From Metopolophium dirhodum (taxonomy: Eukaryota; Arthropoda; Insecta; Hemiptera; Aphididae), in NCBI RefSeq assembly GCF_019925205.1, contig NC_083568.1, forward strand, positions 28,828,393-28,892,392: DNA of 64,000 nucleotides. Direction: 5' to 3'. Made by a program: the position numbers and the translations under genes. Below, piece by piece: positions 37,998 to 47,400 of this stretch. The notes under the pieces are model-generated. The model saw only the letters and a program-made list of their open reading frames with translations. It was not told the origin of the DNA and ran no database searches. Position 1 is the stretch's first letter. Each line of letters starts with the position of its first letter.

Positions 37998-39871
37998 TGT
38001 ATTTTGTTATTATTATACCTTAACAAATATCAGTTTGTATTATCTTAGTATTGGATTCACGGAAAAGGGTTTTCATGGAAAGGGTTCAACTACACTATAG
38101 GTTATAGGCTATATCCAATATATTATTATGTAAGCCAATTATACAACTTATATTCATGCTACAATATATTAATTAAAAGTTCATTCTGTTAATTATTCAC
38201 TGATACACAGAAGAGTATATACAATACTACCTACCTACAATATATCAAATATAATATGTACATAATATTTCAGAAACCTACATATTGTACATTAAACACA
38301 TAGATGGTTTTAAAAAATGTTCTTTTTAAATACCTAATAAGCTCGTAGATTCTTAGTATTAAAAATAAAATATATAAACATTGTGTCATTAAAAATTATA
38401 GTTAAAATAATTATTCTATAAAGTTTACATTCCTTTTAAATAATTTATTTTTAATAATGATATAACTGTTTAAATTGTAAAAATGAATGTAAATATCGTA
38501 TTATTTTATTTATTTTTAATTTAACTTTATCAATTTAAGGTTGTATTTAAAAAAAAGTGTATTGGAAATCAGACGAAATACTTGGAAACACGTGTTAAAA
38601 CTTATATGAACGTTTTTGCTATAAACTTTTAGCTCAGAAAACTTTTCTAACATTTGTCACTACAGATAGTTGCTAAGGATGACTTCTATAGATTTTCTAT
38701 TCTAAAAGTATTTATTTTTCGTATTGTAGTATACCTATATGTCTAAAAATGAATCCAACTAGATGGATTTTATTGAAAATAAATTGTGTATATTGTTGTA
38801 ACATTTGCTGTTGGTATTTAATATATAGTACATTATTCGGATATAGACAAAATAGATAACAAACAAATATACTAAAGTATGCATTTAAGATCGTGGATTT
38901 GTGAAAACACGAATTTAGTTATAAAGATTGTTACTTCAGAATGAGAATAGAACTGATAAAATATAAGACTAAACATATAAGTATAATTTATTAGGTAATA
39001 TTTAGATGAATATGGAAATTTGAAATTTGCTTTTATAAGTTATAAATTATAATAATATCATATTGTTGAATGGAAAATAAACGAATTGTTAAGGGCTTAA
39101 TGAAGTCGTCAAAAAATAATAAAATAAACATTTTCTATCTTTTTTAAATAAAAGTACTGAAGTAGTGAAGTGTTTACAAATCAAAGAGCTCTATGTAATC
39201 GTTTCAATCTGCTTGTTTGCGTGGAAGATCAAACAAATCACCATTAGTGTAGAATCGAATTGCATTTTCTGTACTGACTTGAATAAATTAATTTAATTTA
39301 TGATTTTTAGAATTTTTTCTTGTTTCTTATTAATTAATTTAGTTGAATTGGGGAATCATTACTTGTCCGTTTCGATAGAATATTTTCAATATTGACTTTA
39401 ATGTTAATTTATACTTATTTGGGAAATAATTAACATTAGCATAGCATTGCCAACTATATAAATACAAAGTATTCACTATAATTAATTAAATAAATATCCA
39501 GGAAAAACATTAATTCATACTTTTATCACCATGATAATATTGATAATTATAATCCAGGAGATATCTATGGAAAATATTATATTTTATTTCAAATTACTTT
39601 TAGTGAACAAAATATGATTTTGTGCATATTTATTTGTATTATAAATTATTTAATTCTAGAATTTTATTTATTTTGATAAGTGCTTTGCTCATTGATTTTA
39701 TAATGATATTTATTACATACTTTCATTATTTATTTTGGAGTGTTATAAGAATTACTAACTAAGTCTTCGCCTAGCGGCTCGCATCGTTATAGTTCAACAT
39801 CTAGATGATGCTTACCTTCCAAGAAGAAGTTATTTTTTTCAAATTCTCAGAAGGTAGTTTGTTTCGGCGTA

Positions 39872-39964
39872 TTGAAAAACTAGTAAAAAAACCCCAGTCT
39901 AAAAAGTCGACGTAACGTCAACAAACTTGGGTTTAACCTTACTCAGCTGGTAATAGTTTTTCAA
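39872..39964. repeat. Nested imperfect inverted repeat (foldback)
   Basis: The outer arms TTGAAAAACTA (39872-39882) and TAGTTTTTCAA (39954-39964) are exact. A middle pair AAACCCCAGT / ACTTGGGTTT has one mismatch, and an inner pair GTCGACGT / ACGTCAAC has one mismatch around a single A. The three paired blocks share one centre, so the whole 93 bases can fold into one long interrupted hairpin. Asymmetric bulges separate the blocks. It could be a small foldback element or a structured RNA; no evidence of transcription is visible. Confidence 0.7.
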
Positions 39965-41098
39965 ACTCGATGATTTTGCTGCATTGCTTTCCAATACATC
40001 GTTATTACTCATTACTATTTTGTGTTGTGGTAATCGAATAGAGATCTACATTCTGTCCGTTTTTCCTTTATTACTACATACCTAGTTGATTTTCATTTTA
40101 TCTGATTTTAAATACTATTGGAAAAATATTTATATTTTTAATATTAAAAAAACAAACAAAATACTGGAAGCGAATCAAATAATATTCAGTTTTTGTGTGC
40201 TTGCTTTTTCATAAGAACACATATTTCAGTCAAAGAGAATTTTCAGTTTAAATTATTGCTATTGTGTATTATAATCATTAAATTTAGTAAATGACATGAT
40301 ACATTTAAAACAGCTGCAACCAGGATAATAAAGTGCCATAAATGGAGAGACGTTTTTTGACAAGCAGCAAAATTGCACCAAACATAAGCGCGTACACAGT
40401 AAGACCTTAATAAAGTGTTTATTTTATATGTAAATTTAAATGTAAATGTAAATGTTATTTTACTATTATAAATTAGATTTTCAAATAATTTATGTCAAAA
40501 TAAAATATATTTTACAGTAGTGATATGTATGCGACTAACATTGTCTTAGAGAATTGTCAACTTTCGACTTTTACTTTGAAAACGATTTATTAAAAAAAAA
40601 TTATAATTTATAATTTATAATATAGGAATTATTTATTTAATTTAAATATGGAAATTAAAAACGTTTTTATCGTGTCACAGCTAGTCACTAAACACATATA
40701 TATGTGGTGGGACATTATCATTTGTAGTTTATGTGCGTTATTCTTTATATTGAGAAGAAAAAAAAATACAGTGATATACTACCTTGTTAGTTTAACTAAC
40801 AAGTAACAATATCTAAGTGATTGAATGTAATATTCATCAATTGAAATATCATATTATCTAAAGTGCACAATAATTTGTTATATTATTTCAAAATGCCATT
40901 TAAAATTGGTCTACTGACTGTTATACGTGCAGTTTTTTGGGTAAAAAGAAAATCATTATTTTTTTTTAATATATTGAAAGAAGTATCAATATAGAAATGG
41001 AATACCTAACTTTCGTTCTAATTCTTCTGCGATGTTATTTTTTTTTTATTATTATCGTACGTAATAACTATTTTTGGTTGAACAAAAAAATAAATATA

Positions 41099-41113
41099 AT
41101 ATATATATATATA
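41099..41113. repeat. (AT)n microsatellite
   Basis: Seven to eight AT units. Confidence 0.85.
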
Positions 41114-42325
41114 GAAGATGGAGTGCATGAGGTAAAGCCAAAAAAAAGGACAGGAAAGATAAGCACGTACGCGGAAAAATTGTCTTTTATCTAAAGGATC
41201 AGTGGAGTGCAAACACTGGCCGGTATGAGTATATATTATTTTCTCGGTTCAATTTTGATAACGACATTTTTTTGCTTTTGGTTTGGACTCTACCAACTAT
41301 CCCTCGGGGTTATAGCTTTATGAACAGCTTCCTGTTATTCGGATTGCAAATGTCACAACTCTAGTCAGTGACCATATTGACGACAGGGTAGCAAGTCAAC
41401 AAAACGTCAGAAATCATTCAATATAATATTATTTTACTTAATACGTTTATTTGAACACACGAAACAACCATGTGTACAATACATTATACAGAATTATTAT
41501 ATTATCAAAGAACACTCATTGCATCAAAAATATTAACTTTAGGTATTGAAATAAATAATGTTTTAAAAAAATATTTATACTATATTTTTTATAGTTATTA
41601 TTTTGTAGGTATTTTAATTTACATGTTATAACATATTATAATTATAATTTCTTATTCCAATGCATAATTTTTAGCGGACTATTTTGGTATATACAAATTA
41701 AATTTTGGAATTATCCTCTATAATAGTATTTAAAATTGAAATAAGCGGAGTAGATGACCAACAATTTTCGGTGTACCCCTACGCTTCTAAGTAAATATTC
41801 GACTTTTAAAAAAGTTTAAAAAATGGTTTTCTTGTAAAGACGGTGAGTTTTCTTTGATAAAAGACCAATAAAGCATAAATAAATATGTGTGTTGTTTATG
41901 ATTTGATAATAATATTATACTGAGCGTCACTCGTGTCTTTTCTTTTATTATCACAATTGAAAAATAAACATCGCCGTAAAAGAATAATATGTGCTAATGA
42001 GTTTGCACGATTAAAAACAGTTGTCCGCTGTTAATTAAACGATTGGCGACTGTGCATGTACAACGAAATAGTGTGTTCGGGAACCATTCATGATGACAAT
42101 TATTATTATTATTAATTATTGTGGTACGTTTACGTAAACTGTTGGAAAAATAAAACGTTCACTCGATAATTTAAAGGAACAACACTGAGTCATTGAACGT
42201 ACACGTTTTATCATCTCACGCGATACTTATAAGGATGTATACGACAACGGTGTAGGTATAAAGTAGCGAGTGAGTTAATTGATTTCATGAGCGTAATCGA
42301 GCGAGACAACGTCATGTATGATACG

Positions 42326-42981
42326 CACGGACGCGTCGTCGAACACGTATCCTCGAGGTGTTTATCGGTATATAATTTTTATTTTTTTTCCCGCCAATAG
42401 AATCATTAGTGCTCCGATGACAAACAAACTGCAATCGATTTTGGCTAAGGGGTTGAGCTCCGGAATGTCTCGAGTCTGGTAAAATGTTTAAACATTGCAA
42501 TATGTTTCACTTTTCCACTATTGTTTTTTTTTTTGGGCTGTCCCGCGTGATGTATATATATATTATATTATACAAATACGTGTTCGCCGTATGCACGCTG
42601 CAGTCGCCTAACATTTGACCGACAGTTATCAGCTAGATGTAAACAATTTTAACTGATGCGGTTTTTTGGCAGGGGGTGCATAATGTTCACGTTGTGCAGG
42701 GGCTCAAGGCTCTGGCGACCCGAGTCCGCAAACACCGGATAATATTATAAATAAATAGGTATATAAATTGTACAATGCAGTGTCTGTAAAAGTTCACATT
42801 TCGTACGAAACGCTGCGTGTATATTATACTAGTGTATAAATGTTCCTCTATAATGAAATACTGTCCTCGGACTTATATTATATAATATATTATCTCGATT
42901 GTACCGCCCTGTGTCTATAGTTAGCTTCGCGAAACCACCTGACCGCCCGTTTAAAGCCGTAAATTGTGCACGAGAACTGAT
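42326..42981. repeat. Direct tandem duplication, copy 1
   Basis: The unit begins CACGGACGCGTCGTCGAACA and ends GTGCACGAGAACTGAT. It matches copy 2 at a period of 656 bases along its whole length. A long block around GGTTGAGCTCCGGAATGTCT is identical in both copies. The unit is moderately CpG-rich and has no convincing coding frame. Confidence 0.9.
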
Positions 42982-43652
42982 CACGGACGCGTCGTCGAAC
43001 ACGTATCCCCTCTAGGTGTTTATCGATATTGTTTTATTTTTTTCCCGCCAATACAATCATTAGTGTGCTCCGACGACAAACAAACTGCAATCGCTTTTGG
43101 CTAAGAGGTTGAGCTCCGGAATGTCTCGAGTCTGGTAAAATGTTTAAACATTGCAATATGTTTCACTTTTCTACTATTGTTTTTTTTTGGCTGTCCAGTG
43201 TGATGTATATATTATAAACAAATACGTGTTCGTCGTACACACGTTGTAGTCGGCTAGAATTTGACTGACAGTTATCAGCTGCTAGATGTAAACGGTTTTA
43301 ACTGAAAACTGATGCGGTTTTTTGGGAGAGGGGTGCATAATGTTCACGTTTTGACTTGTGGGGCTCAAGTCTCTTGCGACCCGAGTCCGCAAACACCGGA
43401 TAATATTATAAATAAATAGGTATATATATATATATATATATATTATCATAATGCAGTGTCTGTAAAAGCTCATATTTCGTGCAACGGTGCGTGTATATTA
43501 TACTGGTGTATAAAAGTTCCTCTATAATAAAATACTGTTTTCAGACGTATATTATATAATATATTATCTCGCTTGTCCCGCCTTGTGTCTTGTTAGCTTC
43601 GTGAAACCACCTGACCGTCCGTTTAAGGCCGTAAATTGTACACGAGAACTGC
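42982..43652. repeat. Direct tandem duplication, copy 2
   Basis: Head-to-tail with copy 1 and about 15 bases longer, mainly because the short TA tract in copy 1 has grown to a 22-base (TA)n at 43421-43442. Other differences are scattered substitutions and small indels (by eye roughly one in ten positions), so the duplication is not recent. Sequence after 43652 does not continue the unit. Confidence 0.9.
43421..43442. repeat. (TA)11 microsatellite inside duplicated unit
   Basis: Present only in the second tandem copy; copy 1 has just GTATATAAATTG at the same place. Confidence 0.9.
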
Positions 43653-44382
43653 ACCAGACGAGTTCAAATCGAGTTAAGAGGACGTAAGCGTAACATCTTT
43701 TACACGCACTCATTATTATTATTACTATTATGACAAAACCTATTTTCAAAATATAAAATTTATAGCCGAATCGTTAAAATCGGATAAATAAACATACATA
43801 TTACAAAAATTACCAAGGGGAAGTATAATATTATTAATTGATTCCCTACCGAGGCGCGTCTTACAAACTCTAAAACGGGTCTTAGTTGGGGACAGAGTAA
43901 CATTTTATTGGTAATTTGTGGAACACAGGTAAGCTATGTTTATACTTCAGTTTGAACGGTATATACGCGTTTATTCAAAACGAGAAATACAAAGAGTGGT
44001 TTCCCTATAGTTTTATAATATATGTTAATCAGGGATTGCCTTTTTTTGCCGATTTCCTTTAAGCCGACGGCGCGTATACCCTACGGCTAGTATAATAATA
44101 TACAATAATATGCGTGTTCAGTTGTAGTACATTCAATATTACACCCCTAAGCCTTATAATATAGTCATATAACGATAGGCTTTATTACACTGTATACAGA
44201 GCTAACTAACATACGTGTCATGATATTTGTTTCGTGAGTGAATAACGTTGAGTACCAATCTTGACTTAAACTTAAGCAAAAACAGTTTTTCATTAATTTA
44301 ATGAAATGTATTTTGTGCACATCAAACGAAATTTATAAAATAAAACTTTTCGTACACGTGTAAACACACGTACGCGCGAGCG

Positions 44383-44394
44383 CACACACACACA
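44383..44394. repeat. (CA)6 microsatellite
   Basis: Short CA run after a GCGCGAGCG cluster. Confidence 0.8.
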
Positions 44395-45566
44395 TAACTG
44401 TCAAATAAACAAAATAAAGCCAAAAAAAAAAACATATGATTTGTGTTATTGTTAGAAAAAAACATGTGTCAGAAAACCTTATTTGCTAATATAGTCCTCA
44501 TGTCAAGTATAGTTGACATCAGTTTCTTTAAGACACTCGTATTTTGTCAACTTATGTCGACATACGAACTACAAAACCATTTATAGAATTGCATGATCAC
44601 ATGCAACAAACGATTTTATTTTTCGAAACGTGACAGTCAGTTTCAATTTTGAATATAATGTTTTATAATTTAATCATGTCATTATAAAATCCAATCGGAG
44701 CTGGGAACGCAAATTTTTTGTGCCCTGTGACTCGAAGAAGCCGTGTCCTAGCTAGAACAACCAGAAACGAGCGAAATTCGTACATCACAGTGTCTCTATT
44801 TGTTCAATTGATACACTTTTAATCAATGTCAATATTCAATGTCGTTGTAGCAATATTGTAGAGAGTTTACTATACAATGTACCCGCCTATAAATTGTATC
44901 AGTATAATATACACATTTGCGTCAGATAACTTTATTTATATCAGTTCGACGCTGCATTAGTTCATCTGATAAACTATTTGAAATATTCCCAGTGGAGATC
45001 CAAACAATAATAGCCGTAAGTACGCCTACGTATCTAGTACCTATGCGTCAAGTACTCGAGTCATACACGAAATAAGATAAAACATAATATTATTATCGAC
45101 CGGACGTCATCCACTGTCCAGATGTATGATATTATTAAAATAACGCCGGTCAGGTTTCTGTCGCGTTAATTAGATGCTATTATAATATTATAACAATGAA
45201 TAATGTTCCGAATTACACGGTTTTAACAAATGTATTGTAAATGTCGGACAGTCATAAATTCCGCCGCGCTATTAGACCTCGACTACCGACCCGTCAGTAT
45301 ATCCGATAGTTGTAGATATGTTCACAATGTTATGTATTCTCGTTAGTCGGTAACTATATGTCTCTTATTCAGCGAATTCCTTCGTATAGTTAACATAATA
45401 CGCACCGTAACTCATCTCGGACGATCTCCGGACTTGACCACTAAGATTATTTTTCATGCTCGGCCGCCGTAACACCTTCGACCCCCATTACAGTTTATTG
45501 GAAAAATAAAACAATCGCATCAAAAGCGCTCCGATGATAATATTGTTAAAATAATAAATAAATATT

Positions 45567-45583
45567 AAAAAAAAAAAAAAAAA
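45567..45583. repeat. Poly(A) tract, about 17 nt
   Basis: Uninterrupted A run; no retrotransposon body is recognisable upstream. Confidence 0.8.
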
Positions 45584-45815
45584 CAATAATATAATATTAA
45601 ATAAAAAAAAAACAACATTCGTCACAAATGAATAACGTTTCCTTGTATATAGGTCCTCTTTTTTTAATAACAAAGTTAACAACGTTATATTTCATCGGCG
45701 TTACTTACGTTTATAACGCGTCACTGAGGGTATTCGGGACGTTAAAAAAAGCAACTGAACTTTCGTGCATTTTACGAGTATAAAGAGTTCCTGCGAAAAT
45801 AAAGTTTATTTATTC

Positions 45816-45909
45816 TTATTTCATAAGCAAATGTTTTATGGTACCATAAATAATTACGAAGCGCGACTTTTCACCGGACACGGACTTCTTCCACTGCATA
45901 GAACCGCTA
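45816..45909 (-). CDS. Possible terminal exon, unknown product
   Basis: Product not recognised. On the minus strand a good acceptor (GAGTGTTTTATTGCAG) at 45910 precedes a frame reading S-G-S-M-Q-W-K-K-S-V-S-G-E-K-S-R-F, then V-I-I-Y-G-T and a TAA at 45816. A poly(A) signal AATAAATAAA starts within a few bases of the stop, as at the end of a compact gene. The first half is GC-richer than its surroundings. The frame is also open upstream of the acceptor for about 30 codons, so an unspliced reading is possible. No upstream exon was identified. AATAAA motifs are frequent in such AT-rich DNA, which weakens the case. Confidence 0.22.
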
Positions 45910-46490
45910 CTGCAATAAAACACTCTTGGATTACAATCTAGACCTAAACCTTGATGTCCTAAGGGTTCTAGCGTTTTATATAATCCAGAGATGGGCAAAA
46001 TGTACTCTCTCGGTTATATAATGTAGACGAATCGTGATTCCAGGTCGACGAGCAAGATTTCATCCCCCTTTGGGAAACCGCTGCGCGTTTTCCTATATAA
46101 AAAAAAAAAAAGATACGAACTTCATAAAAATCTATTTTTACTATATTTTCCTATGCGTGACTGAGTTGCTGTCCTTCTGAACTGCAGCTGTCTTCTTGTT
46201 ATTGTTTTTAATCATAAATACAACCAATATTTATACAATATAGTATGGATTTGTTCTACGTAAAACATTTTCGGAAATCGACGATAAAAAACGAGATAAA
46301 AATAAATTATATAATTTAATACCGTAATATAATAATATAAAGGTCTTCTGCGTATAATACTATATTTAACCAGACCAAGTTATTTTTATAAGAATCTCAG
46401 CATCGTACCGATATCTGTCGAATTAAGTACAAGTAATATAATATTGTATATTTTCCGAATTCGTAACAATAATATATTTTATAATCGTTG

Positions 46491-46498
46491 TATAAATA
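46491..46498 (+). promoter_or_regulatory. TATA-box-like motif
   Basis: TATAAATA lies about 30 bases upstream of TTTAGTCC, a possible initiator, and 64 bases upstream of an ATG-led 93-codon frame. TATAAATA is common by chance in this composition. Confidence 0.2.
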
Positions 46499-46554
46499 AT
46501 AAATAAGATTTAAATTGTATTTAGTCCTTGTGTACTAATAATATTACGAGTAAT

Positions 46555-46836
46555 ATGGTGCTCCGCTTTTCCCCGATTTATAATTCTTCTTATTTGTTTA
46601 TTTGTAGTAGATACGCCGTACTCGCATTATTGATTTCAATTTTTAAAGTGAATTGTATATTACAAAATCATATAATTATTCGGCAAGAACAGTCGGATCA
46701 ATGCGACATTTTAAACGCAACGAAATGTTCGGGAATCATTTTAATACGTTCAATCGTAATAAAGAGTAGATTTAATTTGATTACATTATTTGATCGAGGG
46801 ATTTCCACGTGTTTAGAGACACTAAAAAATAAATAA
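46555..46836 (+). CDS. Hypothetical 93-aa protein, weak
   Basis: The frame starts at ATG 46555 (context AGTAATATGG) and runs 93 codons to a TAA followed at once by AATAAATAAA. The N-terminal third is hydrophobic (Y-A-V-L-A-L-L-I-S-I-F after residue 19), compatible with a signal anchor. The rest is polar with a few cysteines (Q-C-D-I-L-N-A-T-K-C). A TATA-like motif lies upstream. I recognise no family. Frames of this length are expected about once by chance in 64 kb of such DNA, so the promoter and poly(A) signals are the only positive evidence. Confidence 0.15.
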   Translation: MVLRFSPIYNSSYLFICSRYAVLALLISIFKVNCILQNHIIIRQEQSDQCDILNATKCSGIILIRSIVIKSRFNLITLFDRGISTCLETLKNK

Positions 46837-46997
46837 AAGAATTAAATGTGTTTAATAAATAAATATATTATATTTACTATTTATTGAAACAGTACCTGTA
46901 GAGTTTACACAGCGAGTATTTTATTTTGCGAACAAACAAATACTCAAATGCGCTATGGTCACGAACGCGTATGTGTGTTTATTATTTGTTCATCAGT

Positions 46998-47400
46998 TAA
47001 AAATAATTGGATTTTTGAAATTGGCGAAGTGGGATCGCAACGCACAGCGAGGGGTCGGGGGGCGAAAAATGGCGGCTGAGTCTGCAGAGAAATTACACCG
47101 TCAATCGGTCATCGTCTAAACATGTCGATAAGTAAATCCTACACGGTATCCTATTTAACGGTATTACTTCCGTAACAGGGAAACTCTGTACGTAATCTTA
47201 CAGGCTGCTACGGTCCTTTATAAAACTTACCCATCCGCTCTCAGCCACTGCAGCCACCGCCGATCCCGCCCGAACGGAGGAGCTTATGCTCCAATACGCG
47301 TACTTTCTTCGTCGTCAATATACTTATCAGTCGTGCAAATGCGCTGGCTTACCATGCACATACCGGATAATTTAAAAGAAAACGTCCCAAACGGCATTTT
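46998..47400 (+). promoter_or_regulatory. CpG-rich promoter-like patch with TATA box
   Basis: A sharp GC rise begins at about 47020. It contains AAAAATGGCGGCTGAG, a perfect start-codon context whose frame stops after 16 codons. A TATA box (TATAAAA, 47219-47225) is followed 24 bases later by TCAGCC, an initiator-like word at 47241. The sequence downstream is C-rich, as 5' UTRs often are, and leads to the short frame at 47286. Strand and function are inferred. Confidence 0.3.
47286..47375 (+). CDS. Small ORF, 29 aa, downstream of promoter-like sequence
   Basis: ATG at 47286 opens 29 codons, M-L-Q-Y-A-Y-F-L-R-R-Q-Y-T-Y-Q-S then C-K-C-A-G-L-P-C, ending TAA at 47373-47375. It has three cysteines near the C-terminus and a basic, Tyr-rich N-terminus. 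It is the first ATG after the TATA/initiator pair described at 46998-47400. Too short to judge as a gene; it could be an upstream ORF or chance. Confidence 0.15.
   Translation: MLQYAYFLRRQYTYQSCKCAGLPCTYRII

Larger units (their letters stand above)
37694..38011 (-). mobile_element. Short 5'-truncated LINE insertion with 12-bp target-site duplication
   Basis: The direct repeat TATTTTGTTATT flanks the insertion (37694-37705 and 38000-38011). Just inside the left copy is a T run (poly(A) tail on the minus strand), then an AT-rich 3' UTR, then a minus-strand LINE coding tail up to 37999. Tail, truncation and duplication together are the hallmark of target-primed reverse transcription. The insert is only about 294 bases. 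The intact duplication suggests a more recent event than the LINE fragment at 35005. Confidence 0.8.
38012..42325. other. AT-rich non-coding stretch
   Basis: No supportable gene. The stretch contains a nested foldback at 39872-39964 with an exon-like minus-strand piece beside it at 39816-39845, an AT tract at 41099 and GC-richer sequence at 41280-41400 with no recognised content. Confidence 0.45.
43653..45810. other. Mixed AT-rich and CpG-richer sequence, weak exon-like pieces
   Basis: No gene is established. Exon-like pieces with usable splice sites and open frames lie at 43854-43928 and 44945-45015 (see findings). A CA microsatellite lies at 44383 and an A17 run at 45567-45583. Confidence 0.4.

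Noticed and set aside
45981..46000. CAGAGATGGGCAAAA, resembling a hAT-type terminus
   Set aside because: No inverted partner or 8-base duplication was found nearby.
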